Source: Oscillospiraceae bacterium
GTDB taxonomy: Bacteria; Bacillota; Clostridia; Oscillospirales; Ruminococcaceae
Direction of reading: 5' to 3'
NCBI GenBank assembly: GCA_017505635.1
Contig: JAFVOU010000046.1
Coordinates: 1-64,000, forward strand
DNA: 64,000 nt
This document shows, in pieces, positions 25,047 to 33,269 of this stretch (its first letter is position 1; each line of letters begins with the position of its first letter). The translations under genes were made by a program, and so were the position numbers. Under the pieces are notes generated by a model. It saw only the letters and a list, made by a program, of their open reading frames with translations, ran no database searches and was not told the DNA's origin.

Positions 25047-25090
25047 TCTTATGGGAGAAAGCGGCATCCTGATAAAAAAACATAAATCCC

Positions 25091-25267
25091 CCTCAAAACG
25101 CCAAGCTGTGTTTTGAGGGGGACATTTTTGCACATTTACGCACAAAAAGTGCTGTTACAAGGCGGAAATACGCAGCACTGCTTTGTGTAATGCAAGTGTT
25201 GACAACGCAGCAACAGCCTTTTTGTGCTGTACACTGTGTTTGTGTTTTCTTGTCTGGAGGTCGCTAA
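25091..25267. repeat. 177-bp structured dispersed repeat, copy B
   Basis: The partner of 1-177. The first hairpin here can be extended into the preceding CC to an 11-bp stem, and its 10-base loop (25100-25109) is the reverse complement of the copy A loop at nine of ten positions. The 16-bp long-range stem (25140-25156 with 25212-25227) is conserved. Copy B lies between the truncated MocR gene and the ECF gene. Confidence 0.85.
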
Positions 25268-25389
25268 CATTGTTCTCCCTTTTATTTCGCCCATCTGGTT
25301 ATATAAAACTGTTGTGATTTGGTTATTTATTTATTACCAATTTATTTCTATAATGAGTACAGTAATAAATTTACACGGAGATAAAATAT

Positions 25390-25953
25390 ATGAAACGCAA
25401 AAAATTTACTGTTAAAGACCTTGCCATGGTTGGTGTTATGGCTGCTATAGTTTTTGTTGGCAATCAGATTCAGCTTCCAAAAATTCCTACTCCACTTGGC
25501 CCTACAAGAATTCATATCGGCAACGTAATGTGCATCCTTGGTGCATTGCTGCTTGGTCCTGTTCAGGGTGGTCTTGCCGCAGGTATCGGCGGTGCAATCT
25601 ACGACCTGCTTGACCCGTTCTATGCAAAAGAATTCTGGATTACATTTATCCTTAAATTCGGTATGGCTTATGTTGCAGGTCTTGTTGCAATGGGCAAAAA
25701 GACAAAGCTCAAAGTTATCCTTGCTGCAGTTATCGGTTCTTTAAGCTATGTTGCACTTTACCTTGGCAAAACATTTATCGTTGAATATCTGGTTATGGGC
25801 AATCCATGGCAGACAGTTGCAGGTGTACTTATCACAAAAGGCACAGCAAGCCTTATAAACGCTATACTGGCAATGGTTGTTTCTGTAATTCTTTACTATA
25901 TGATGGAACCTGCCCTTAAACGCACAGGCATTCTTGATTCAAAACACAGATAA
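25390..25953 (+). CDS. ECF transporter S component, probably vitamin B6
   Basis: A 187-residue integral membrane protein with six predicted helices and the N-terminal Ala/Gly-rich first helix motif MVGVMAAIVFVGNQI used to dock the ECF energising module. It resembles the HmpT/PdxU-type S components. The substrate is inferred to be pyridoxine or pyridoxal because the pyridoxal kinase gene follows. The shared ECF ATPases and T component must be encoded elsewhere. CGGAG precedes ATG 25390. Confidence 0.85.
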   Translation: MKRKKFTVKDLAMVGVMAAIVFVGNQIQLPKIPTPLGPTRIHIGNVMCILGALLLGPVQGGLAAGIGGAIYDLLDPFYAKEFWITFILKFGMAYVAGLVAMGKKTKLKVILAAVIGSLSYVALYLGKTFIVEYLVMGNPWQTVAGVLITKGTASLINAILAMVVSVILYYMMEPALKRTGILDSKHR

Positions 25954-26028
25954 AACCAATTTTTATTACCATATAATTACTGTTTAAATCCGCAAAACCC
26001 ATTACTATCTATATCAAAGGAGCAAACT

Positions 26029-26859
26029 ATGTCATATCCAAGAGTTCTCACCATTCAGGATATTTCCTGTGTTGGTCAGTGTTCCCTCACCGTTGCACTG
26101 CCGGTTATATCTGCCTGCGGTGTGGAAACCTGTATTCTTCCTTCTGCTGTACTTTCCACCCATACAGGCGGCTTTAAAGGCTTTACCTTCCGCGATTTAA
26201 CCGAAGATATGCCCGCCATAAAAGACCACTGGGTAAGCGAGGGCATTAAATTTGACGTCATCTATTCAGGCTACCTTGGCAGCACAAAACAGATTGATTA
26301 TGTTGCCGATATATTCGGTGCTGTTGACAAGGAAAACACACTTAAAATTGTGGACCCCGCCATGGCAGACCACGGCAAGCTGTACTACGGTTTTGACGGC
26401 GAATTTGTAAATGCTATGAAAGAGCTGTGCAAAGTTGCTGACTATGTTATTCCAAACATCACCGAAGCTGCATTTCTTACAGACAGCGAATATAAAACCG
26501 AATATGACCGCGAATATATAGAAATGCTTCTGGCTAAATTTAAGGATATGGGCTGCAAAAATGTTATTATAAGCGGCGTATCCTACGATGCCGATACAAC
26601 AGGTGTTGTGGTTTACAAGGACGGCGTATACAACTATTATCAGCATCAGAAACTGTCCCGCAGCTGTCACGGTACAGGCGACATCTTTGCAAGTGCCTTT
26701 GTGGGCAGTGTGGCAAGAGGAAAAACAGTTTTTGAAGCTGCAAAAATTGCCGCAGACTATGTTGTTGAATGTATAAAGGAAACAATCAAAGACGAAACCC
26801 ACTGGTATGGCGCAAAATTTGAACCTGTGCTTGGCAAGCTGATTGAATCACTCAGATAA
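26029..26859 (+). CDS. pdxY: Pyridoxal/pyridoxamine kinase
   Basis: A 276-residue ribokinase-fold enzyme. The N-terminal TIQDISCVGQCSL is the B6 kinase signature, and the anion-hole/catalytic motif CHGTGDIFASAF with its Asp is near residue 225. It phosphorylates pyridoxal, pyridoxamine or pyridoxine to the 5'-phosphate, trapping vitamin imported by the ECF protein. The N-terminal Cys residues could suggest ThiD/PdxK2-like chemistry, but the length and motif order fit the PdxY/PdxK group. AAAGGAG precedes the ATG. Confidence 0.9.
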   Translation: MSYPRVLTIQDISCVGQCSLTVALPVISACGVETCILPSAVLSTHTGGFKGFTFRDLTEDMPAIKDHWVSEGIKFDVIYSGYLGSTKQIDYVADIFGAVDKENTLKIVDPAMADHGKLYYGFDGEFVNAMKELCKVADYVIPNITEAAFLTDSEYKTEYDREYIEMLLAKFKDMGCKNVIISGVSYDADTTGVVVYKDGVYNYYQHQKLSRSCHGTGDIFASAFVGSVARGKTVFEAAKIAADYVVECIKETIKDETHWYGAKFEPVLGKLIESLR

Positions 26860-26869
26860 CCTAAAAAAA

Positions 26870-26906
26870 AAAATCCTGCAGGAAATTATAACCTGCAGGA
26901 TTTTTT
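26870..26906. terminator. Terminator after pyridoxal kinase
   Basis: AAAATCCTGCAGG and CCTGCAGGATTTT form a 13-bp stem with a T-run on the plus strand and an A-run on the left. Confidence 0.85.
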
Positions 26907-26959
26907 GTTTGAGACACAGATAATTGCAACAGCCTGTGCTGTATATTATATCTGATATA

Positions 26960-28078
26960 TTATTTTAAGAATTCATTTTTGCTGAGTGCTTTAAGATATG
27001 CATTGAGGAAGCCCTGGATTTCACCGTCCATAACAGAGTCAACTCTGCCGTCTTCAAAGCCTGTGCGGTGGTCTTTTACCAGAGTGTAAGGCATAAACAC
27101 ATAGCTGCGTATCTGGCTGCCCCATGCAATTTCCTTCTGCACACCTTTGATATCCTCGATTTTGTCAAGGTGTTCCTGTTCTTTTATCTGTGCAAGTTTT
27201 GCACGGAGCATTTTCATACACATATCCTTGTTCTGAAACTGACTGCGTTCATTCTGGCATGCAACAACAATGCCTGTAGGAATATGTGTAAGACGAACAG
27301 CAGAAGATGTTTTGTTAACGTGCTGACCACCTGCACCTGATGCACGGAAAACGTCCATTTTGATATCTTCTTCACGGATTACAATTTCTCCGTCATCTTC
27401 GATTTCAGGCATAACTTCGCAGGAAGCAAAGGATGTGTGACGTCTGCCGGAAGCATCAAAAGGAGAAACGCGTACAAGGCGGTGAACACCGTGTTCACCT
27501 TTGAGAAAACCATAGGCATTTTCGCCCTCAACAGAGAAAGAAACACTTTTTATGCCTGCTTCATCCCCTTCAAGGTAATCGATAGTTGTTGTTTTATAAC
27601 CGGCTTTTGCACAGTATTTGCCGTACATACGGAACAGCATTTCGCACCAGTCCTGGCTTTCTGTGCCGCCTGCACCTGCGTGAAGTGTGATGATTGCATT
27701 GTTCTTGTCATATTCGCCTGTAAGCAGATTTTTAAGACGAAGCAGTTCAACCATTTCTGTAAGGCTGTTTGCTGTGGAAACAATATCTCCCTCAAGGCTT
27801 TCGTCTTCAAGTTCTTCGTACAGCTCAATCATAGCTTCCATATCGTCAACAGCTGTAATAATATCGTCAACAGACTGTTTTTTGTCTTTAAGCTGTTTTA
27901 TCTGACTGAACACTTTTGCCTGTTTTTCCGGGTTTGCCCAGAAATCAGGGTTCTGTGTGTCAACTTCCAGTTTTTCAATTTCCATCAGTATCTGGTTGTA
28001 AGATACTGCATCTTTAAGATCGCCTATCTGCCCCTTTGCATCGGATGCAATTTTTTTATAATCGTCAATTATTATCAT
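26960..28078 (-). CDS. prfB: Peptide chain release factor 2
   Basis: A 372-residue class I release factor. The GGQ motif (SGAGGQHVNKT) is near residue 245, and the stop-codon tripeptide SPF near 205 marks it as RF2 (UGA/UAA). I start at ATG 28078 after GAGGG; the frame is open to a TTG at 28090. The reading frame is continuous: the in-frame UGA and +1 frameshift that autoregulate prfB in most bacteria are absent. Confidence 0.95.
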   Translation of the reverse strand: MIIIDDYKKIASDAKGQIGDLKDAVSYNQILMEIEKLEVDTQNPDFWANPEKQAKVFSQIKQLKDKKQSVDDIITAVDDMEAMIELYEELEDESLEGDIVSTANSLTEMVELLRLKNLLTGEYDKNNAIITLHAGAGGTESQDWCEMLFRMYGKYCAKAGYKTTTIDYLEGDEAGIKSVSFSVEGENAYGFLKGEHGVHRLVRVSPFDASGRRHTSFASCEVMPEIEDDGEIVIREEDIKMDVFRASGAGGQHVNKTSSAVRLTHIPTGIVVACQNERSQFQNKDMCMKMLRAKLAQIKEQEHLDKIEDIKGVQKEIAWGSQIRSYVFMPYTLVKDHRTGFEDGRVDSVMDGEIQGFLNAYLKALSKNEFLK

Positions 28079-28215
28079 AATTTCCCTCAATTTTCACAAA
28101 TATATACTAGTATATAATATCATAATAATATTTCACATGTAAAGATTTTAATCTTTACTTTTTGCAAATATTGTAATAATATGTAATTATCTATGATACA
28201 AACGGGAGTTTTTAT

Positions 28216-29118
28216 ATGACTAATTTTATCGGTTGCACCTGCGATGTGTGCAATGAAAAATTTACAGCAGAAAGCGATGTTGTTGTATGCCCGGAATGCG
28301 GCACACCATATCACCGCCACTGCTACAACGAAGTTGGCCACTGTGTACACGAAGAAAAACACAGCGAAAATTTTGAATGGAAAGCACCTGTGCAGGAGTT
28401 TCACTACAATGACAACAGATGCCCAAGATGCCAGACACAGAACCCTAAAGATGCACAGTTCTGCGAAAACTGCGGCACAGCACTTGCACCACAGGCAAAG
28501 CAGCCGCACACAGACGGCTCTGTACCGCCTAATATTGATGATTTCAGACAGATGCATCAGAAAACATCTGTTGTTCCGCCTGTTCTTCCAAAAGCTCTTG
28601 AAGGCGAATTTGACGGTGTAAGCTACAAGGATATGGCAATTTACATCGGTGAGAATGCACCTTACTACATCTACCACTTTAAAAATCTTGCAGCAAAAAT
28701 CAAGCATTTTCATCCGTTCTGCTGGTCTGCATTTTTCTTTGACGGTTTTTACTATCTCTACCGCAAAATGTGGCTTGAAGCTTTGAGCATTCTTGTTATA
28801 AGCAGCATTCTGGCAGCACCAAGCTTGCTTGTTATGCTTAGTGATGCAGGTCTCATCGGCGCAGAAATCCTTGCTTCTGTAGGCAATATCGACAGACTGG
28901 TTATGGTTGGCTCTATCCTTACCTTTATATACAAGGTCTTTCTCGGATACTGGGCTATTCCAAGATATCAGAAAAAAATATGCAAAGACATAAAACGCAT
29001 AAAGGCATTCAGTGCAAGCAACAACGAATACTACCAGACACTTGTCAGCAAGTCCGGTCCAAGCAAGCTTATGCTTTATGTCGGCATAGGTTTCTGTCTG
29101 CTTTATCTGTTCATATAA
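28216..29118 (+). CDS. Prokaryotic RING-finger/zinc-ribbon membrane protein
   Basis: A 300-residue protein in three parts. The N terminus holds a RING-like Cys/His array (CTCDVC near 7, CPECGTPYHRHC near 33, then GHC and a His). A CPRCQ...CENCG zinc ribbon lies near 75-95. The C-terminal half, with four hydrophobic helices (about 170-300), resembles DUF2628. It matches Prok-RING proteins found in Firmicutes, whose function is unproven. It stands alone, divergent from prfB, with a terminator after it. Confidence 0.75.
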   Translation: MTNFIGCTCDVCNEKFTAESDVVVCPECGTPYHRHCYNEVGHCVHEEKHSENFEWKAPVQEFHYNDNRCPRCQTQNPKDAQFCENCGTALAPQAKQPHTDGSVPPNIDDFRQMHQKTSVVPPVLPKALEGEFDGVSYKDMAIYIGENAPYYIYHFKNLAAKIKHFHPFCWSAFFFDGFYYLYRKMWLEALSILVISSILAAPSLLVMLSDAGLIGAEILASVGNIDRLVMVGSILTFIYKVFLGYWAIPRYQKKICKDIKRIKAFSASNNEYYQTLVSKSGPSKLMLYVGIGFCLLYLFI

Positions 29119-29131
29119 CCATCATTTCAGC

Positions 29132-29166
29132 GCGGTGCATACACATATTGCACCGCCTTCTTTTTT
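29132..29166 (+). terminator. Terminator after the RING-finger gene
   Basis: GCGGTGCA and TGCACCGC form an 8-bp stem, followed by CTTCTTTTTT. Confidence 0.8.
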
Positions 29167-29211
29167 GCCTGAAAATTTGTGCAAAAAAACAAAATAATTT
29201 CAATTTTTTTA

Positions 29212-29240
29212 TTGACTTATACAGTTTTTACTGTTATAAT
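29212..29240 (+). promoter_or_regulatory. Promoter of rpsF-ssb-rpsR
   Basis: TTGACT at 29212-29217, 17 bp, TATAAT at 29235-29240. The 80-base leader holds two hairpins (CTGACT/AGTCAG at 29247-29263; GCCCTG/CAGGGC at about 29274-29297). S6:S18 often bind such leaders, but the CCG contact motif is not obvious. Confidence 0.85.
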
Positions 29241-29324
29241 AAATTGCTGACTGATAGAGTCAGTTTTAATCCTTGCCCTGTATAGAAAAGGCAGGGCCAA
29301 CAGTCCAGAAGGAGGTGCAATATA

Positions 29325-29603
29325 ATGCAGAAATACGAAGCAATGGTTGTTATCAGCACAAAACAGGAAGAAGAAGTTATCAAAGGTCTCGTTGAAAAAT
29401 TCACAAGCCTTATCTCCGAAAACGGTACACTTGTTTCTGTTGACGAATGGGGCAAAAAAAGACTTGCTTACATGATCAACAAAGAAACAGAAGGCTACTA
29501 TGTGCTCTACACATTTGAAGCTAAACCAGAATTCCCAGCTGAACTCAGCCGCAGATTGAAGATTACTGAAGGTCTTCTCCGCAGCATGATTATCGCTCTT
29601 TAA
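29325..29603 (+). CDS. rpsF: Ribosomal protein S6
   Basis: A 92-residue small-subunit protein starting MQKYEAMVVIS and ending LRSMIIAL, the normal length and fold of S6. It binds the central domain of 16S rRNA as a pair with S18, encoded two genes on. GGAGGTG precedes the ATG. First gene of the classic rpsF-ssb-rpsR operon. Confidence 0.97.
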   Translation: MQKYEAMVVISTKQEEEVIKGLVEKFTSLISENGTLVSVDEWGKKRLAYMINKETEGYYVLYTFEAKPEFPAELSRRLKITEGLLRSMIIAL

Positions 29604-29617
29604 TCAGGAGGAAAAAA

Positions 29618-30082
29618 ATGAATGTTGTTTGTTTAGTTGGCAGACTTACTGCTGACCCTGAACTTCGTCAGACACCTAACGGTACAAATGTTTGCAGCTT
29701 TTCTGTTGCAGTAAACCGTGCTTTTGCTAACGCAAACGGTGAAAGACAGGCAGACTTTATCAACTGTGTGGCTTGGCGTCAGACTGCTGAATTTATCACA
29801 AGATACTTCAGAAAAGGCCAGAACATCGGTCTTAACGGCACAATCCAGACAAGAACATATCAGGATAAAGATACAGGCAAAAACCGCACAGCATTTGAAG
29901 TTGTTATCAACAACGCTTATTTTGTAGAAAGCAAGGGTACATCCCAGTCATCTTTCAGCAACGGCGGTTTTAACAACTACCAGGAAACTTCCAAACCAGC
30001 AGGAATTCCAGCATCTTTCTCCACAGGTGAGTTAGATGACTTCTCCAGCATCGCAAGTGATGACGGAGATTTACCGTTTTAA
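29618..30082 (+). CDS. ssb: Single-stranded DNA-binding protein
   Basis: A 154-residue protein with an N-terminal OB-fold (1-105), a Gln/Ser/Asn-rich linker and the conserved acidic tail ending DGDLPF, which recruits replication and repair partners. It coats single-stranded DNA. It starts 14 bp after rpsF with its own AGGAGG. Confidence 0.97.
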   Translation: MNVVCLVGRLTADPELRQTPNGTNVCSFSVAVNRAFANANGERQADFINCVAWRQTAEFITRYFRKGQNIGLNGTIQTRTYQDKDTGKNRTAFEVVINNAYFVESKGTSQSSFSNGGFNNYQETSKPAGIPASFSTGELDDFSSIASDDGDLPF

Positions 30083-30106
30083 TTTTTAAGAAGGAGGCTT
30101 ATTATC

Positions 30107-30361
30107 ATGGAAAGAAATGATAGAGAATTTAAAGGCGGCCGTCCAGTAAGACGCAGCCGTAAAAAAGTTTGCAGCTTCTGCATGGAAAAAGCAGAAACAA
30201 TCGACTACAAAGATACAGCTAAACTCAGAAAATACATCTCTGAAAGAGGCAAAATCGTTCCAAGACGTGTAACTGGCACATGCGCACAGCACCAGAGACA
30301 CCTCACAACAGCTATCAAAAGAGCTCGTACAGTTGCTTTGCTCCCATATACAAACAACTAA
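30107..30361 (+). CDS. rpsR: Ribosomal protein S18
   Basis: An 84-residue basic protein. It is the zinc-binding form, with CSFC near residue 22 and a later CxxH. The [21 protein letters not shown] block is diagnostic. It partners S6 in the 30S subunit. GGAGG precedes the ATG. Confidence 0.96.
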   Translation: MERNDREFKGGRPVRRSRKKVCSFCMEKAETIDYKDTAKLRKYISERGKIVPRRVTGTCAQHQRHLTTAIKRARTVALLPYTNN

Positions 30362-30390
30362 TAAGAAGCTTTTGCTGAAATGACATTCAA

Positions 30391-30420
30391 AGGCCGGGAT
30401 TTTCCCGGTCTTTTTGTTTT
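30391..30420 (+). terminator. Terminator of rpsF-ssb-rpsR
   Basis: A GGCCGGGA/TCCCGGTC stem with a short T loop and a long T-run. Confidence 0.85.
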
Positions 30421-30507
30421 TACAGATACAGCCTGTTCGCGTTTATATACAAATTATTTCATCAGTCTGTATAGGGATATTTTTCGAATATAAAATACCG
30501 CCACAAA

Positions 30508-30545
30508 CAAAAGGTTGCTTTGAAATCAATCAAAGCAACCTTTCT
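30508..30545 (-). terminator. Terminator of yebC-pseudokinase operon
   Basis: AAAGGTTGCTTTGA with TCAAAGCAACCTTT, a 14-bp stem; T-run on the minus strand side (TTTTGTTTG). Confidence 0.8.
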
Positions 30546-30554
30546 GTTTTTGTA

Positions 30555-32147
30555 TTAATCTTCTGATTTATCCATATCCTGACTGTCGGCAACAGGTTCC
30601 AGTGTAGGTTCCGGTGTAGGAGTGGATAAAGGTTTGTCATTTGCCACATAAACGATAAGGATATCATCCTTGTCTATCTCCTGTCCCTCCCCTATGCTTA
30701 AATCAGCAACCATACCTGCTACAAATTCCCTGGACTGGTCAATATATTCTTTTCTGTACACTATGCCTGCAGCATTAAGCTTTGCAGCTGCATCATTAAA
30801 GCTTATGCCTATGATATCTGACGGCACATACACTTTCTGCGGGCCCATACTTACAGTGAGATATACCGTTGTTCCCGCTGTCACCTGACTGCCTGCAACC
30901 GGTGACTGCTGGCAGATTTTCCCTGCCGCATAGCTGTCACTGTATGCTTCAAGCTTTACAAATGTATAGTCCTGCTGATAGCTGCTGTCGGAAATAACCT
31001 GCGCATAATCCCTGCCTGTAAAATCTGTAAGATATGTTTTTTCTTCCATCTGTGATGAAACCGGCAGCTTTTCGCTTTCACTTTCGCTTTCTGCAGGTTC
31101 AGTCTGCAAATTTATGCTTTTAAATGCAGTTATAAAAACTACTGCAAAAACAACTGCGACTGCAGCAAAAAGTGCTGTTTTTCTGATGTTCTTTTCGTTG
31201 GCTTTACGCGGTTCTTCTTTTTTTATTACAACGCCTTTATCATCCAGCATCATAACAAAATCACTGATTTTATCCAGACGTTCCTTCTGGCTTTCAGCGG
31301 TTGCATATTTAAGTGCTGTCACGGCATATTTAGGAAAAACACGGTTAATATCCTTGCCGTCAAATGCAGATTTTTCCAGATAATTACCTGTTACAGAATA
31401 GTATATAAGGCATGCGAGTGCATATATATCTGTATATGTGCCCTGAAATCTGTTGGAAAAATACTGCTCCGGTGCAGAAAACCCATCAAACAGCTTGTAT
31501 GCAACATGCTCGTTCTTTGTTCTCAAATCCTGAATTGCAAAACCTGTAAGCACAACCGTGTTGTCGGGTGTAACTATTATTGTTTCATCGCTTATGCCAC
31601 CGTGATGTATATTAAGCTTTGACATCTCGTTAAGCAGCTGAAACACAGGCTGCAGCATCCATCGGATTTCCTTAAAGGTAAAGGGCTTGCCACGTTTTAT
31701 AAGCACATCTTTAAGAGATACACCATTTGTAATTTCGGTAACTGCATACGCCGTTTTGTTTTCGATAAAAACTTCCAGAACTTTTGGCATTGCACCGCTG
31801 TTTATATCCTGCAGGGTTTTGTAAAGGTCCACAAAATCATAAAGAAGATTTTTGAAAAGCACCTGTTTTTCTGCCTGTACAAGCACATCATCGCCGCTGC
31901 GCGGTGCAACAAGAGTTACCGGCAAAAACTCCTTTACAAATACTTTCTGCTGCTTTGAAGTGTCAAAAGCCACATATGTCGTACTTTCACCGTCTACAGC
32001 AATCACATCGCCAAGAACATAATTTTTTATTTTTGTCCCATAGGAAAGAGTGCCGGGTATGGACTCTCTGCTATTCTGCAAAAATCCACACCAGACACAT
32101 TTTTCTTCATTATTCAATTGTCCTTTGCAAAATCTACATTCAGACAT
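30555..32147 (-). CDS. PASTA-domain Ser/Thr pseudokinase with N-terminal zinc ribbon
   Basis: A 530-residue membrane protein. Layout: a CxxC...CxxC zinc ribbon (4-21), a kinase-like domain (about 40-300), one transmembrane helix (about 325-343) and two PASTA-like domains outside (about 376-436 and 439-503), then a Thr/Pro tail. The ATP-binding Lys (FVKEF, near 72) and the APE motif remain. The catalytic loop HRDxKPEN reads HGGISDET, so the catalytic Asp, the following Lys and the metal Asn are lost. DFG reads GFA. It should not phosphorylate. PASTA domains bind muropeptides or lipid II in PrkC/StkP, so this may be a wall sensor acting by binding. ATG 32147 follows GGGGAG; it lies 17 bp after yebC. 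Confidence 0.88.
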   Translation of the reverse strand: MSECRFCKGQLNNEEKCVWCGFLQNSRESIPGTLSYGTKIKNYVLGDVIAVDGESTTYVAFDTSKQQKVFVKEFLPVTLVAPRSGDDVLVQAEKQVLFKNLLYDFVDLYKTLQDINSGAMPKVLEVFIENKTAYAVTEITNGVSLKDVLIKRGKPFTFKEIRWMLQPVFQLLNEMSKLNIHHGGISDETIIVTPDNTVVLTGFAIQDLRTKNEHVAYKLFDGFSAPEQYFSNRFQGTYTDIYALACLIYYSVTGNYLEKSAFDGKDINRVFPKYAVTALKYATAESQKERLDKISDFVMMLDDKGVVIKKEEPRKANEKNIRKTALFAAVAVVFAVVFITAFKSINLQTEPAESESESEKLPVSSQMEEKTYLTDFTGRDYAQVISDSSYQQDYTFVKLEAYSDSYAAGKICQQSPVAGSQVTAGTTVYLTVSMGPQKVYVPSDIIGISFNDAAAKLNAAGIVYRKEYIDQSREFVAGMVADLSIGEGQEIDKDDILIVYVANDKPLSTPTPEPTLEPVADSQDMDKSED

Positions 32148-32164
32148 CAAATATCTCCCCGATA

Positions 32165-32908
32165 TTAAAGTTCAGGCAAATCCTCTGTGTTTTCAAGGTT
32201 GTTGTAAACGTTCTGCACGTCATCATCTTCGTCAAGTGCATCGAAGAAAAGTGCAAGTTTGCGAAGTGCTTCTTCATCTTCTACTTTTGTGTAGTTGTTT
32301 GGCACTTTGCTTGCTTCTGCAGAAGTTACATTGTAGCCCATTTCGCGCAGTGCATTTGCAACATTGCCAACCTGAGATGGGTCTGTTTCAAATTCGATAA
32401 CGCCGTCTTCTTCAAAGGAAACGTCATTTGCACCAGCTTCCATACATGCTTCAAGTGCTTTTTCTTCGTCAACGTTTTCTTCTTCACAAACAATGATACC
32501 TTTGTCTTCAAACATAAAGGAAACACAGCCGCTTGTGCCAAGGTTGCCGCCGAATTTGTCAAAGTAGTGGCGAACGTTGGATGCTGTTCTGTTTCTGTTG
32601 TCGGAAAGGCATTCTACGATAACAGCAATACCGCTGTGGCCGTAACCTTCGTATACAATGCTTTCGTATGCTGTTTTGTCGTCACCTTCTGCTTTTTTGA
32701 TTGCACGCATAAGGTTGTCCTGTGGCACGTTTGCTGCACGGCCTTTTGCAAGAAGGTCGCGAAGACGGGAGTTGTTGTTAGGGTCTGTGCCGCCCTCTTT
32801 AACTGCAACAGAGATTTCTCTTGCAAGTTTTGTAAATACTTTTGCTCTTGCTGCGTCGTTAGCGCCTTTTTTTCTTTTGATTGTACTCCACTTGGAATGT
32901 CCTGACAT
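32165..32908 (-). CDS. yebC: YebC/PmpR-family protein
   Basis: A 247-residue protein starting MSGHSKWSTIKRKKGANDA, the family signature. Acidic domains 2 and 3 follow. YebC-type proteins bind DNA as regulators or act on stalled ribosomes at polyproline; the role here is not decided. Its normal length is kept. The gene has its own promoter with an unusual palindrome and precedes the pseudokinase gene, presumably in the same transcript. Confidence 0.95.
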   Translation of the reverse strand: MSGHSKWSTIKRKKGANDAARAKVFTKLAREISVAVKEGGTDPNNNSRLRDLLAKGRAANVPQDNLMRAIKKAEGDDKTAYESIVYEGYGHSGIAVIVECLSDNRNRTASNVRHYFDKFGGNLGTSGCVSFMFEDKGIIVCEEENVDEEKALEACMEAGANDVSFEEDGVIEFETDPSQVGNVANALREMGYNVTSAEASKVPNNYTKVEDEEALRKLALFFDALDEDDDVQNVYNNLENTEDLPEL

Positions 32909-32946
32909 TTTGAGTATCTCCTATATTATAAAATTTAATACATAAT

Positions 32947-32974
32947 AATTTATAGCTTACAAGCTATATGCCAA
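32947..32974 (-). promoter_or_regulatory. yebC promoter with operator-like palindrome in the spacer
   Basis: On the minus strand TTGGCA (32974-32969) and TAAATT (32952-32947) are 16 bp apart. The palindrome TATAGCTTACAAGCTATA (32951-32968, perfect 8-bp arms) fills the spacer and touches the -10 box. It may be an operator. Confidence 0.45.
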
Positions 32975-33081
32975 CTTATATATTACCATACTTTTTTGCA
33001 AATGGCAAATATTTATATCAATATAATGAATATTTTTTGCTGCCCGGCTTATAATAACTGCAGAAAGGAGTGTTATACACT

Positions 33082-33189
33082 ATGGCTAAAAACAAAAATC
33101 AGAACAGAAAAAACGCAGGCGAACAGCAGAATCAGCAGAACAGACAGGAAAATCAGCAGAATCAGCAGAACCAGAAAAACCAGAAATAG
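33082..33189 (+). CDS. Gln/Asn-rich basic mini-protein (35 aa)
   Basis: A 35-codon gene starting MAKNKNQNRKNAG and continuing as repeats of N-Q-Q to a terminal Lys. About half the residues are Gln or Asn and most of the rest are Lys or Arg. AGAAAGGAG lies 11 bases before the ATG, and an intrinsic terminator directly follows the stop, so it looks like a real single-gene transcript. No domain is recognisable. Similar low-complexity peptides occur in spore-formers, and a spore or nucleic-acid-binding role is a guess. Confidence 0.65.
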   Translation: MAKNKNQNRKNAGEQQNQQNRQENQQNQQNQKNQK

Positions 33190-33192
33190 TAT

Positions 33193-33217
33193 TGTCACAT
33201 AGGTTGTGACACTTTTT
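33193..33217 (+). terminator. Terminator of the mini-protein gene
   Basis: TGTCACA and TGTGACA form a 7-bp stem, followed by CTTTTTG. Confidence 0.75.
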
Positions 33218-33228
33218 GCGTTGAATAA

Positions 33229-33265
33229 AAAAGCAAACCTGAAGGGATTTTTCAGGTTTGCTTTT
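33229..33265 (-). terminator. Terminator of the glycan gene pair
   Basis: AAAAGCAAACCTGA with TCAGGTTTGCTTTT, a 14-bp stem, five bp beyond the sugar transferase stop. Confidence 0.8.
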
Positions 33266-33269
33266 GTTT

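Noticed and set aside
29247..29300. S6:S18 autoregulatory leader
   Set aside because: Hairpins are present upstream of rpsF but I cannot see the conserved CCG contact element, so I do not annotate it.
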